Shown here: in pieces, positions 24,513 to 33,968 of the stretch
How the letters are laid out: every line of letters begins with the position of its first letter
How positions within the stretch are numbered: the stretch's first letter is position 1
From: Pseudarthrobacter sp. PS3-L1
GTDB lineage: Bacteria; Actinomycetota; Actinomycetes; Actinomycetales; Micrococcaceae
Direction: 5' to 3'
Assembly (NCBI RefSeq): GCF_030063285.1
Contig: NZ_JASISU010000008.1
Coordinates: forward strand, 1 to 51,850
Length of the DNA stretch: 51,850 bases
The notes under the pieces: model-generated
What the model was told of the DNA's origin: nothing
The model's database searches: none
What the model saw: the letters and a program-made list of their open reading frames with translations, nothing else
Translations under genes and position numbers: made by a program

Positions 24513-27500
24513 CTAGATCAGTTCATCCGAAAGGTGGTTTGGCGTACCGAACCGGTGGGCCGTAATGCTGATGGCCTGCTCATGCAGGAACGGCAGGAGG
24601 TCCACGTGGCCAGCCTCGGTCACCGGGTTGGCGTAGATTGCGATGTCGGGACGTCCACCCGTTGCTTCTGCCAGCGCGCTGGCATCACCACCGAGCAACC
24701 TCACCCGGGCTCCGGAGAGCATGTCCGCCGAGGCGAGCCGGCCCGCGGTGGCCAGCCAGTCGGCGTCGTCCGCCACGGTAAAGGCAATATCCAGTCCGGA
24801 GAGCACCGAACGCACCACCGGCGGAAGATCGACGGCGGAGGAAACCTTGAGCGCCGACCCCGCCAGGACACCAGCCGCCACGGTCCGGATCAGGTCAGCA
24901 AGCGGCGCACCTTCGGAGAGGCGAATCCCCACAGACAGGTTCCGGTACCGGAAGATGTTCCGCTCTGCGCTCAGGTTGGATACGTCCCTGGCAACACCAA
25001 ATTCCTCAGCCCAGGCCTTGGCATCAGAGGCCAGGGAACGTTCCAGCACCCCAATCTCATCAACTGTCAGCAATGACGACGCGGCTTCAGCCAACCGGCG
25101 CACGCCTGCATGGACGGGACGGTCAGTGGCAGTGGACGTGGCAGATTCCCACGTTCCCAGGCCCACCAGGTAGTTGGGTCCACCGGCCTTGGTACCAGCT
25201 CCCACAGCTGACTTTTTCCAACCCCCAAACGGCTGCCGCTGCACAATGGCGCCGGTGATGCCACGGTTGACATACAGGTTGCCGGCCTGGACGTTATCAA
25301 GCCAGAGTTCCATCTCTGCCGCATCCAGGGAATGCAGGCCGGAGGTGAGGCCGTACTCAATCTGATTCTGGATTTCCAGGGCGTCCTCCAGCGTGGCAGC
25401 AGTCATGACGCCCAGGACAGGACCAAAGAATTCCGTCAGGTGGAAGTAGGAGCCGCGGCGCACACCGGCGCGGACGCCAGGGCTCCACAGCTTTCCTGAG
25501 GAATCAAGCCTACGCGGCTCCACTGCCCATGATTCGCCGGCGCCCAGGGTGGTCAGCGCATCAAGGAGCTTGCCACTGGCAGGTTCAATGATGGGCCCCA
25601 TCTGGCTCGCAGGATCCTGCGGATATCCCACCTTCAGGGAGGATACGGCGTCAATCAACTGGTTATGGAAACGCTTGGACGTAGCCACGGAACCCACCAG
25701 GATCACCAACGACGCTGCCGAACACTTCTGGCCGGCGTGCCCGAAGGCCGAATAGGCCACGTCCTTGGCAGCAAGATCCAGGTCGGCACTGGGGGTGACG
25801 ATGATGGCGTTTTTGCCACTGGTTTCGGCCAGCAGCGGGAGGTCCTTGCGGAAGGACCTGAACAGTTCGGCGGTCTCATATCCTCCGGTGAGGATCACGC
25901 GGTCCACGTCGGGGTGCGAGATCAGCTGCTGGCCCAGCTCCCGCTCCCCCAGCTGCACCATGGTCAGCACACCGCGCGGAACGCCCGCTTCCCACAGGGC
26001 CTCAACCATGACGGCGCCACTGCGACATGCCTGACGCGCGGGCTTGATCACAACGGCGGAGCCCGCGGCGAGGGCCGCGAGGGTGGAGCCGGCAGGGATG
26101 GCCACGGGGAAGTTCCACGGCGGCGTGACAACGGTCAGCTTCGCCGGCACAAATATTGCGCCGTCCATGGCATCGAGCCGGCGGGCGGACTCGGCGTAGT
26201 AGTGCGCAAAGTCCACGGCTTCACTGACTTCAGGATCCCCCTGGTCAAGGGTCTTCCCCGTCTCGCTGGCCATGACTTCGAGGAGTTCGGCACGGTGCGT
26301 TTCAAGGATGTCGCCGGCCCGGTGCAGGATCTCTGCCCGCTGGGCCCCGGTCAGGGCACTCCAGGCCTTGCCTTCTTCCACGGCGGTGGCAATCGCATCG
26401 CGCAGGCCAGCCTCGTCGGTGATCGTCGCGGCAGCAACGGCGTCATTACCCAGCGTGGAGGACTGGACCCGGTCAAGGATGTCCATTCCCCAAGCGCGGT
26501 TGGCTGGCAGTGCCGGATCAGTGTCGGGAGTATTGACAAAGCTGTCCAAGGGCATCTGCTCCGCAGGAAGGGCCCGGTTCTGCTGCCGGTTTGCTGCCGG
26601 AACGCTTGCATCCAGGTCAGCCAGGGATGCCAGGAAACGCTGTTCCTCGCGGGTGAAAAGCTGCTCGTTTTCGCTGAGCTCAAAGACGGCAGACATGAAG
26701 TTGTCCTGGCTGGCGCCTTCTTCAAGGCGTCGGATCAGGTAGGCGATGGCGACGTCGAACTCGGCCGGGTGCACCACTGGTGTGTAGAGCAGGAGTGAAC
26801 CGACGTCCTTCTTGACAGCCTCAGCCTGGCCCTGTGCCATGCCCAGGAGCATTTCGAAATCGATACCGGACTCGACGCCGCGCTGCTTGGCCAGCAGCCA
26901 GGCGAACGCAATGTCGAAAAGGTTATGGCCGGCAACACCCACCCGTACGTTCTGGATCCGCTCCGGGTGCAGGGCGTAGTTGATCACGCGCTTGTAGCTG
27001 GTGTCGGAGTCCTGCTTGGTCCCCCAGGTGGCCAGCGGCCAGTCGTGAACTGACGCTTCCACCTGTTCCATGGGCAAGTTCGCGCCCTTGACCACACGGA
27101 CCTTGACGGCAGCTCCACCGCGAGCCCTCCGGCCAGCTGACCAGTCCTGCAGCCGGATCATGGCGGACAGCGCATCCGGCAGGTAGGCCTGGAGCACAAT
27201 TCCCGCTTCCAGGTTCTTGAATTCAGGCTTGTCCAGGATCCTGGTGAACACCGCAATGGTCATGTCCAGGTCCTTGTATTCCTCCATGTCGAGGTTGATG
27301 AACTTGGCCTTCTTGCCGTTGGCGGCGAAACCTGCAGCCCGGGCAAAGAGCGGTGTGAGCTTATCCACCACGTGCTCCACGGCCGTTTCGAAGGCCCAGG
27401 GTGAGTGTGGAGCCACCGTGGAGGAAACCTTGATGGAGACATAATCCACGTCGGGGCGCGCCAGCAGCTTGTGTGTGCCCTCAAGCCGCCGGGCCGCCTC

Positions 27501-28016
27501 GTGTTCACCCAGGACCGCCTCGCCCAGGAGGTTGATGTTCAGGCGGACATCGTCCTTGCGGATCTTCGCAATGGCCGGTCCCAGCTTGGCGTCGGTGGCG
27601 TCAACAATAAGGTGTCCCACCATTTCCCGGAGGACCCTTCTGGCAATGGGAATGACCACCTGCGGCAGGATCGGGGCCACGGTGCCGCCCACGCGTACCG
27701 CTCCGCGCATATACCAGGGAAGAAATGAAGGAACCTGCGGGGCCAGCGAGGCAAGGTTCCGTGCCGCAACGGAGAGGTCTTCGGGACGGATCACACCGTC
27801 CACAAATCCAACAGTGAAGTCCAGGCCGCTGGGGTCTTTCAGGACTCCGGCAAGCTGGGTTGCTGACGAATCAACGGGGACCTTTGCAGCTTCGCCCAGC
27901 CAATGGCGGACCAGGGCAACACTCTCCTGCGCCAGGGCTTTGGCCTGGCGGACATCGGCGTCCGTCACGGGTGCCGGTGCGGAGATTGCGCTGGGTTCCA
28001 TTGCTGTGTTGGTCAT
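24513..28016 (-). CDS. putA: Bifunctional proline dehydrogenase / L-glutamate gamma-semialdehyde dehydrogenase
   Basis: The product has 1167 residues. It oxidises proline to P5C (FAD) and then to glutamate (NAD). The proline dehydrogenase domain spans about 140-450 with DVDYVSIKVSS, FINLDMEEYKDL, GIVLQAYLPDA and VRVVKGANLPMEQ. The aldehyde dehydrogenase domain spans about 525-980 with Glu731 in LLAETSGKN, catalytic Cys765 in GHAGQKCSAASL and a PFGGWKKSAVG motif. A C-terminal extension (about 1000-1167) follows. There is no N-terminal ribbon-helix-helix DNA-binding domain, so regulation must come from elsewhere, probably the LysR gene at 29897. The promoter at 28062-28104 matches that of the adjacent permease. 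Confidence 0.96.
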   Translation of the reverse strand: MTNTAMEPSAISAPAPVTDADVRQAKALAQESVALVRHWLGEAAKVPVDSSATQLAGVLKDPSGLDFTVGFVDGVIRPEDLSVAARNLASLAPQVPSFLPWYMRGAVRVGGTVAPILPQVVIPIARRVLREMVGHLIVDATDAKLGPAIAKIRKDDVRLNINLLGEAVLGEHEAARRLEGTHKLLARPDVDYVSIKVSSTVAPHSPWAFETAVEHVVDKLTPLFARAAGFAANGKKAKFINLDMEEYKDLDMTIAVFTRILDKPEFKNLEAGIVLQAYLPDALSAMIRLQDWSAGRRARGGAAVKVRVVKGANLPMEQVEASVHDWPLATWGTKQDSDTSYKRVINYALHPERIQNVRVGVAGHNLFDIAFAWLLAKQRGVESGIDFEMLLGMAQGQAEAVKKDVGSLLLYTPVVHPAEFDVAIAYLIRRLEEGASQDNFMSAVFELSENEQLFTREEQRFLASLADLDASVPAANRQQNRALPAEQMPLDSFVNTPDTDPALPANRAWGMDILDRVQSSTLGNDAVAAATITDEAGLRDAIATAVEEGKAWSALTGAQRAEILHRAGDILETHRAELLEVMASETGKTLDQGDPEVSEAVDFAHYYAESARRLDAMDGAIFVPAKLTVVTPPWNFPVAIPAGSTLAALAAGSAVVIKPARQACRSGAVMVEALWEAGVPRGVLTMVQLGERELGQQLISHPDVDRVILTGGYETAELFRSFRKDLPLLAETSGKNAIIVTPSADLDLAAKDVAYSAFGHAGQKCSAASLVILVGSVATSKRFHNQLIDAVSSLKVGYPQDPASQMGPIIEPASGKLLDALTTLGAGESWAVEPRRLDSSGKLWSPGVRAGVRRGSYFHLTEFFGPVLGVMTAATLEDALEIQNQIEYGLTSGLHSLDAAEMELWLDNVQAGNLYVNRGITGAIVQRQPFGGWKKSAVGAGTKAGGPNYLVGLGTWESATSTATDRPVHAGVRRLAEAASSLLTVDEIGVLERSLASDAKAWAEEFGVARDVSNLSAERNIFRYRNLSVGIRLSEGAPLADLIRTVAAGVLAGSALKVSSAVDLPPVVRSVLSGLDIAFTVADDADWLATAGRLASADMLSGARVRLLGGDASALAEATGGRPDIAIYANPVTEAGHVDLLPFLHEQAISITAHRFGTPNHLSDELI

Positions 28017-28061
28017 GGCTGAGACTCGTGCTTTCCGTGGGTGGGGAAGGGGTTCCCTCTC

Positions 28062-28104
28062 AGTATGAACCCGGAATAAGACGAGATAAAGTGACGCTTT
28101 CTAA
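28062..28104 (-). promoter_or_regulatory. putA promoter with regulator site
   Basis: On the minus strand -35 TTTATC (28090-28085), 17 bp, -10 CATACT (28067-28062). An inverted repeat centred on 28093 (arms ending AGATAAAGT and ACGCTTTCTAA) overlaps the -35. The permease promoter has identical hexamers, spacing and repeat. A further inverted repeat, ATCAG-5 nt-CTGAT, lies upstream at 28114-28128. Confidence 0.65.
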
Positions 28105-28248
28105 GTAATACCGATCAGAAAAACTGATGCATTATTTTTCCTGACCGGACGTTCTGGCGGGACCCTTCTAGCGCGCCCTCCAACACTCCCCCTCAACGCA
28201 CGACGGCGGCACCCGCGCGGGTCCCGCCGTCGGACGTCACGAGCCAGT

Positions 28249-29706
28249 TCAGTGGCGCGGGGCCGCCAGATTCTCTTGGTGCCGCGGGCTCTCCGGGTTC
28301 ATCAGGGAATTCTTCTTCCCGTAGAAGAAGTAGATGACCAGCCCAATGACCAGCCACACGCCAAACCGTACCCAGGTTTCCCAATGCAGCTGCAGCATCA
28401 GGAACGCGGACGCCAGGACGCCAAACGCTGGCACTACCGGCATCAGGGGCAGGCGGAACGTCCGGGGCGCCTCTGGCTTGGTGTAGCGGAAGATGATCAC
28501 AGAGAGGCAGACCACCACAAAGGCCGCAAGGATGCCAATGTTGGTCAGGTCCGCGACTTCCTTGATGGGAAAGACGCCAGCCAGGAATGCCGACGCTATA
28601 CCGGCAATCCAGGTCACCCTCTGGGGGGTGCCATTGCGGTCTGTCTTGGCGAACCAGCCCGGCAGCAATCCATCGCGGCTCATGGAGAACCAGACACGCG
28701 TGACGCCAAGCAGGAACGTCAGCATCACGGTGAGGATGGACAGCACGGCGAAGACAGAGATGATGGTGGCGATGACCGGCAGGCCTACGCTGTTGAACGC
28801 CGAAGCAAAGCCTGCCTTGGGGTCAATGTCCTTGTAGTTCTGCATTCCGGTCAGCACCAGCGTTGCGGCAACATAGAGGAGCATCGCGACAATCAGCGAC
28901 AGGATGATGGCCTTGGGCATGTGCTTCTTGCCATCCTTGGCTTCCTCAGCGGCAGTGCTCATGGCGTCGTAGCCGAAGACCGCGAAGAAGACGGTGGCCG
29001 ATCCGGCCAGGACCGGGCCGAACCCACTGGGCATGAAGGGGTTGTAATTGTTGGTGTCGATGTAGAAGACGCCCAGGCCAATGATGAAGAGAATCAGGAT
29101 TACCTTGATGGCCACCGCTACCAGTTCAAAACGGCCAAACGCCTTGGTACCGCGGGAAAGGATCCACGTCACCAGCAGGCAGACAAGGATGGCCGGAAGA
29201 TTGACGATCCCTCCCTTGCCCTCATCAAAGGTAGAGGTCAGGGACGTAGGAAGGTCAATCCCAATGCCGGCGAAGAACGCCTCCAGGTAACCGGAGATAC
29301 CGATCGCCACCACAGCCACGATGGCGATGTACTCCAGGAGAAGATCCCAGCCGATAAACCAGCCAATGACCTCACCGAGGGCAACGTAGCCGTAGGTATA
29401 GGCAGAACCCGCCCTGGGAATCATGCCGGCAAATTCGGCGTAGGACAGGGCGGCAGCGGCGGATGCAAGCCCTGCAATAAGGAATGAAATCAACACCGCG
29501 GGGCCAACGCCGGGGTTGCCCTCACTGCCTGCTGCCACGAGTCCGGCCAGCGAAAAGATGCCAACCCCAATAATGCCGCCTACGCCAATGGCCGTGAGCT
29601 GGTAGAGGCCGAGGGATTTGGAGAGCCCCCCGTGCTTGCTCTCTTCGTCCATGTTTTCAATCGGCAATCGCCTGAAGACAGACTGGTTGGATCGTTCTGT
29701 GCCCAT
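28249..29706 (-). CDS. APC-superfamily amino acid permease (cationic amino acid transporter type)
   Basis: The product has 485 residues with GGAGG 5 nt upstream. About 12-13 TM helices are predicted. The helix-1 substrate/ion motif is GVGGIIGVGIFSLAG (about 36-50), followed by GLASAAAALSYAEFAGMIPRAGSAYTYGY, the classic CAT/YfnA-type signature. SRDGLLPGWFAKTDRNGTPQR is the conserved loop. It is placed next to putA with an identical promoter, so it most likely imports proline or related amino acids for catabolism. Its family is annotated for cationic amino acids, but the context points to proline. Confidence 0.9.
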   Translation of the reverse strand: MGTERSNQSVFRRLPIENMDEESKHGGLSKSLGLYQLTAIGVGGIIGVGIFSLAGLVAAGSEGNPGVGPAVLISFLIAGLASAAAALSYAEFAGMIPRAGSAYTYGYVALGEVIGWFIGWDLLLEYIAIVAVVAIGISGYLEAFFAGIGIDLPTSLTSTFDEGKGGIVNLPAILVCLLVTWILSRGTKAFGRFELVAVAIKVILILFIIGLGVFYIDTNNYNPFMPSGFGPVLAGSATVFFAVFGYDAMSTAAEEAKDGKKHMPKAIILSLIVAMLLYVAATLVLTGMQNYKDIDPKAGFASAFNSVGLPVIATIISVFAVLSILTVMLTFLLGVTRVWFSMSRDGLLPGWFAKTDRNGTPQRVTWIAGIASAFLAGVFPIKEVADLTNIGILAAFVVVCLSVIIFRYTKPEAPRTFRLPLMPVVPAFGVLASAFLMLQLHWETWVRFGVWLVIGLVIYFFYGKKNSLMNPESPRHQENLAAPRH

Positions 29707-29778
29707 GGGGGCCTCCTACGTGAAAGTGCGACGTGCTCGACGCCATCCCACCTATGACGCGCAACACTGAGTTTGACT

Positions 29779-29821
29779 AGTATGCAATCAGCTTTGCGTT
29801 AGATAAAGTGACTACTTCTAA
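29779..29821 (-). promoter_or_regulatory. Permease promoter with regulator site
   Basis: On the minus strand -35 TTTATC (29807-29802), 17 bp, -10 CATACT (29784-29779). The 23-bp inverted repeat at 29799-29821, with arms TTAGA...AGT and ACT...TCTAA around a central G at 29810, overlaps the -35. It lies between the permease and the divergent LysR gene. Confidence 0.7.
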
Positions 29822-29896
29822 TCAGTACTCGTTAGATTGGCCAAATTATCGGGCGGGATTTTCCGGCGGCTGGCCATTTCGCCCCGGGAGGTCGCC

Positions 29897-30862
29897 ATGC
29901 TCGATGTACGCAGGCTTCGCCTGTTGCGGGAATTAAAGATCCGTGGAACGTTGGCCGAGGTCGCGGAGGCGCTGCAATACAGTCCATCATCCGTCTCTCA
30001 GCAACTGGCCCTCCTGGAAAAAGAGGCCGGCGTGGAACTTCTTCGCAAAACGGGACGCCGTGTGCAGCTGACGCCCCAGGCCGAAGTCCTGGTAGCCCAT
30101 ACAGCACACTTGCTGGAGACACTTGAGTTGGCGGAATCGGACCTCGCAGCGTCCCTGACCACCGTCACCGGAACCGTACGGATTGCTGTCTTCCAGTCCG
30201 CAGCGCTGGCCCTCATGCCCGAGACCCTGACGCGAATGAAGGCGGACTTCCCCGAAGTCCGCCTTGAAATGGTGCAGCGGGAACCAGAGACGGCCCTCCA
30301 CGAAACGTGGGCTCGGGACTTCGACCTGGTCATTGCCGAGCAGTATCCAGGACACGCAGCGCCACGCTACCCGGAACTGGACCGGGTCCGGCTCACCACG
30401 GATGCGATCCAACTGGCCGTGCCCCCGGCAGCCGGAATCGGCAGTGGAATCGGCGGAATAGCAGATACCGCCGACTTGCCATGGGTTATGGAACCACGCG
30501 GTGCAGCGTCCCGGCACTGGGCCGAACAGGCCTGCCGGAGCGCAGGATTTGAACCCGATGTTCGCTTTGAAACCGCGGACCTACAGGCGCAGATCCGCTT
30601 GATCGAATCCGGCAACGCAGTAGCCCTGATGCCGGATCTGGTGTGGACCGGACGCGGAACCACCGCACGACTCCTGGCATTGCCGGGCAACCCCCGCCGC
30701 ACGGTTTTCACCTCCGTGCGTCATTCCAGTGCCACCCGGCCTGCCATCCTGGCGGCACGGGAAGCACTGAGCGCCACAGCCGAGGCAGTGGCCAAGATTG
30801 CAGTGCAGGGCGGCGCTCCAGAAACCGGACCCGTCAGCCACCACGCCCCCTCCCCCAGCTAG
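29897..30862 (+). CDS. LysR-family regulator, probable proline-catabolism regulator
   Basis: The product has 321 residues from ATG 29897 with GGGAGG 6 nt upstream (the frame extends to 29837 without a ribosome-binding site). The helix-turn-helix is LRLLRELKIRGTLAEVAEAL followed by QYSPSSVSQQLALLEKEAGV. The linker and effector domain follow (GTVRIAVFQSAALALMPETL; QIRLIESGNAVALMPDLVW). It is divergent from the permease, with the shared 23-bp inverted repeat between them and a second copy at putA. Control of both by this protein is inferred from position and site sharing. Confidence 0.9.
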   Translation: MLDVRRLRLLRELKIRGTLAEVAEALQYSPSSVSQQLALLEKEAGVELLRKTGRRVQLTPQAEVLVAHTAHLLETLELAESDLAASLTTVTGTVRIAVFQSAALALMPETLTRMKADFPEVRLEMVQREPETALHETWARDFDLVIAEQYPGHAAPRYPELDRVRLTTDAIQLAVPPAAGIGSGIGGIADTADLPWVMEPRGAASRHWAEQACRSAGFEPDVRFETADLQAQIRLIESGNAVALMPDLVWTGRGTTARLLALPGNPRRTVFTSVRHSSATRPAILAAREALSATAEAVAKIAVQGGAPETGPVSHHAPSPS

Positions 30863-30879
30863 GGAGCGCGGCGGCTGGA

Positions 30880-32322
30880 TCAGTGGCTGACCAGAACGTT
30901 GTCTGCGCCGGCCTGGGGCATGAGGTCTTCCTTCTTGCCCCGGATCATGACCGCCGAAACCACTGCGGCAAAAAGCATCGCAATGGCCGAGGCAAGGAAC
31001 ACCTGGCCGTATCCGTCGACCATTGCGGCAAATGGATCGAGACCATCCTTCAGCGAGGATTCCATCCCGCTGGCGTACAGGGCAGTGAAGACCGAGAGAC
31101 CGATTGAACCGCCGATCTGCATGGTGGCATTGGCCGTCGCCGAAGCGGCTCCAGCATCCGAGGGAGCAACGCCGCTGAGGGCCAGGTTCTGAACGGGAAC
31201 AAAAATCATTGCCATTCCAACTCCCATGACGATCATCCCGGGCAGGAGTTCAGCTGCGTATGTGCCGCCCGGGGTGACCCCGCTCAGGAGGAATAGCCCT
31301 ACCGCCACAATCAGGGGCCCACCCACAAGAAGGGGACGGGGGCCGACGGCGGGAAGCAGCTTGGCAGCCAGCGGTGCGCAGACCATGATGGATGCCGTCA
31401 ACGGCAGGGTTGCCAGGCCCGCCTGAAGCGGCCCGAAGTGCAGGATGATCTGGAGGTGAAGCGCAATGTAGAGGGAGGCGCCAATCATGACCACTCCGAC
31501 AACCGCCTGCATGATAAAGGCACCTCCGCGAACCCGGTCCACCACAATCCGCAGGGGCAGGAGAGGCTGGCTGACGCGCCTTTCAATCAGCACGAAGGCC
31601 ACCATAAGTGCAATTCCCACGCCCAAGAATATGAGTGTTCGTGCCGAGGACCAGCCTTCTTCGGCCAGGCTGAAGCCATAAACCAGCGAACCCAGTCCCA
31701 GCGTGACGGTGAGCGCGCCGAAGAGGTCGTAGCGATTTTCGCCCTCGGATTTGCTCTCGGCAAGAATACGGATTCCACCGATAAAGGCCACCAGGACAAA
31801 AAAGACATTGACCAAGAGGCACCAGCGCCAGCTGGCAAATTCCGTGAGGACGCCGCCCATCACCAGGCCAACAGCGGATCCGGCGCCAGCGATGGTTCCA
31901 AATACTGCAAATGCCGTGGTGCGTTCCTTGCCTGAGGGGAACGTGACGGTCAGCAGTGCCAGTGCGGCTGGGGCAAGCAATGCCGCAAAGGCTCCCTGCA
32001 AGGCACGGGCAGCAATCAGCAATTCAGCGGATTCTGCGATTCCACCAAGGACGGAGGCAAGGCCAAAGCCCACCATTCCGACCAGATAGGTACGCTTGCG
32101 TCCCCAATAATCAGCGACCCTCCCACCCAGCAGGAGCAAGGCACCAAAGGCCAGCACATATGCCGTCACGACCCACTGGCGCTGCGAGTCGGAGAGACCC
32201 AGGTCCTGTTGGGCCTGGGGCAAGGCAACGTTGATGATGGTGCCATCGAGGACCACAACAAGTTGGGTCAGGGACAGGACCGCAAGGGCCAGCCATCGAT
32301 GTGTTTGGGGTTTTTGATTCAC
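30880..32322 (-). CDS. MFS transporter, DHA2 family (14 TM multidrug exporter)
   Basis: The product has 480 residues from GTG 32322 with GGAGG 6 nt upstream. The signature LDGTIINVALPQAQQDLGLS (motif D1, about 25-44) and LLLGGRVADYWGRKRTYLVG (motif A, about 62-81) are typical of DHA2 proton-driven drug exporters such as EmrB/QacA. Motif C-like GTIAGAGSAVGLVMGGVLTE is at about 142-161. The substrate is unknown. It is convergent with the LysR gene, 17 bp apart. Confidence 0.92.
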   Translation of the reverse strand: MNQKPQTHRWLALAVLSLTQLVVVLDGTIINVALPQAQQDLGLSDSQRQWVVTAYVLAFGALLLLGGRVADYWGRKRTYLVGMVGFGLASVLGGIAESAELLIAARALQGAFAALLAPAALALLTVTFPSGKERTTAFAVFGTIAGAGSAVGLVMGGVLTEFASWRWCLLVNVFFVLVAFIGGIRILAESKSEGENRYDLFGALTVTLGLGSLVYGFSLAEEGWSSARTLIFLGVGIALMVAFVLIERRVSQPLLPLRIVVDRVRGGAFIMQAVVGVVMIGASLYIALHLQIILHFGPLQAGLATLPLTASIMVCAPLAAKLLPAVGPRPLLVGGPLIVAVGLFLLSGVTPGGTYAAELLPGMIVMGVGMAMIFVPVQNLALSGVAPSDAGAASATANATMQIGGSIGLSVFTALYASGMESSLKDGLDPFAAMVDGYGQVFLASAIAMLFAAVVSAVMIRGKKEDLMPQAGADNVLVSH

Positions 32323-32657
32323 TGTCAGCCTCCGGGCTTTGACTTCGCCGGAGGCTTGCTACCTCGGACCGCACCCACGTAGATTCGGGGCACAGCCACG
32401 CCGGACACACAGGTCCAGCCAGGTGACACAGTCTATCGACGTAATCACTGATTTTCAAAGGGACAAGGTAGCCCTCCCTCCGCCCGGCACATGGTCCTGG
32501 AGAGCTCCCGCCAGGCTGCATTCATGGCTTTTCCGGGCAGATGCAGGGCGCTGACACACAAAGTTAACCCCGGTGTTACATTCCTCACTGCACAGACCCG
32601 GATGTGACTAAGGGCCCTGTACTCTGCGCGCGGAACGTGCAATATTCAGGAGAAGGA
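32323..32657. other. Upstream region of the DHA2 exporter and of the leader ORF
   Basis: No gene is supported here. The region would hold the promoter of the minus-strand exporter and that of the plus-strand ORF pair starting at 32658; an A/T-richer patch around 32560-32590 (AAAGTTAACC, GTGTTACATTCC) is the likely promoter area for the latter. Confidence 0.3.
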
Positions 32658-32735
32658 ATGGGCGGGTCCTTCACCCCGTCTTTGCTGGAGCACACCGGCC
32701 CCTCGCTGCTGACAAAGGTCGATCATGGCCACTGA
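32658..32735 (+). CDS. 25-residue ORF overlapping the next gene, possible leader peptide
   Basis: The ORF starts MGGSFTPSLLEHTGPSLLTK and ends VDHGH, with a very strong AGGAGAAGG just upstream of the ATG. Its TGA (32733-32735) overlaps the start of the following gene (ATG 32725) by 11 nt in another frame, an arrangement that allows translational coupling or attenuation. The composition does not reveal a function. Confidence 0.4.
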   Translation: MGGSFTPSLLEHTGPSLLTKVDHGH

Positions 32736-33267
32736 ACATGCCCCCCGTAACCACTCCGAACTATCCCCAGGACCGCAGAGCGTCCCTGGGGGACCGCCTC
32801 GACAGGAACCGCCTGAGACGTTCCTGATCAGGCCTGACATGCGGATTGTGGGTCTCGACGTCGACCCTGCAGAAAACCCCCACCGTCCACACCACGCGGC
32901 GAAGGAACCCGGGCCGCCCGAGCCTCCGCTACGCTGCACGCCACTGCAGCTGTCCGGACTGACCAGCACGGGCGAACGGCGATGGTGCCCCTGCACCTTG
33001 GCGCTGGCCGTCCGCCACGGCGAACCGCATGTGGACGGCATTGTCCTGCAGGCTGATACTTTCGCGCCCCTGGACAGGTTCAATATCCTCATGGACGCGT
33101 ACAGGGAGGCGCTCTCAGGTCCAGTTGATCTGGATTTCTACGCCGCTGCGGCAGATTTGATTTCTGTCGCAGCCACAACAAATGCCCTGTTGCGCGCACC
33201 CATCAATCCAGAATTGATGAGGCACTGGGAGTTCCTCTCCGGCCACCAGGTCTGCCCTGCCAGCTGA
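32725..33267 (+). CDS. Hypothetical protein, 180 residues
   Basis: A proline-rich, probably disordered N-terminal part (about 1-72) is followed by a compact domain: RCTPLQLSGLTSTGERRWCP, ALAVRHGEPHVDGIVLQADT and RFNILMDAYREALSGPVDLD. There is no signal peptide or TM segment. AAAGG lies 6 nt before the ATG. No family is recognised. It may be coupled to the leader ORF at 32658. Confidence 0.55.
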   Translation: MATEHAPRNHSELSPGPQSVPGGPPRQEPPETFLIRPDMRIVGLDVDPAENPHRPHHAAKEPGPPEPPLRCTPLQLSGLTSTGERRWCPCTLALAVRHGEPHVDGIVLQADTFAPLDRFNILMDAYREALSGPVDLDFYAAAADLISVAATTNALLRAPINPELMRHWEFLSGHQVCPAS

Positions 33268-33410
33268 GATCAATTCCAGAAACCCAGGGCGAACCCTGCA
33301 ATCACGGGGGCAATAGAGCGGAAGTCGACGCTCTTGACCACAGCCCTGCGAGCCGCGCTGTCGCCTCCGTCACTGCGCCGCGGCGGGTCACCGCGTAGAC
33401 TTGGAGCGTT

Positions 33411-33842
33411 ATGAATCGCACAATGTTCAAGTCCAAAATCCACCGCGCCACCGTCACCCACGCCGATTTGCACTACGTCGGATCCGTCACCGTGGACCTG
33501 GACCTCCTGGACGCCGCGGACATCCTGCCCGGCGAACTGGTCTCTATCGTTGACGTCACCAATGGCGCCCGGCTGGAGACCTACACCATTGCCGGCGAGC
33601 GCGGCTCTGGTGTCCTGGGCATCAACGGTCCCGCAGCACATCTGGTCCAGGAACACGATGTTGTCATCCTCATCACCTATTCACAGATGACCACGCAGGA
33701 AGCACGCTCCTACACTCCCCGCGTTGTCCATGTGGATGCAGACAACAGGATCATCCAGCTGGGCACCGACCCCGCCGAAGGCATCACCCCCGGCCTGCTC
33801 CGGCCCCCGCATGCACTGGATAACTCCGCGCTTCCTGCCTGA
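33411..33842 (+). CDS. panD: Aspartate 1-decarboxylase proenzyme
   Basis: The product has 143 residues. It makes beta-alanine for pantothenate/CoA synthesis from aspartate with a pyruvoyl cofactor. The self-cleavage site Gly24-Ser25 is in HYVGSVTVD and Lys9 ([11 protein letters not shown]) is conserved; [11 protein letters not shown] and [20 protein letters not shown] are standard family blocks. The C-terminus is slightly longer than in E. coli, as in mycobacteria. GGAG lies 5 nt before the ATG. It is a stand-alone gene, with no panB or panC beside it. Confidence 0.97.
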   Translation: MNRTMFKSKIHRATVTHADLHYVGSVTVDLDLLDAADILPGELVSIVDVTNGARLETYTIAGERGSGVLGINGPAAHLVQEHDVVILITYSQMTTQEARSYTPRVVHVDADNRIIQLGTDPAEGITPGLLRPPHALDNSALPA

Positions 33843-33968
33843 GCTTAGCCGGGGGCAATAGTCCGCATGCCGGGCGTCCGGGCCCAACACCGCGCCTCCA
33901 GCGAGTAAATCTGATTAGCTGGTACACGTGAATCCCCTGCCGCGTCTTGCCGATCAGGCAAATACGCC

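Noticed and set aside
28252..29487. 411-codon plus-strand frame opposite the permease
   Set aside because: It is His/Gln/Asp/Gly-rich, typical of the antisense of a hydrophobic gene; the minus strand is a clear APC permease.
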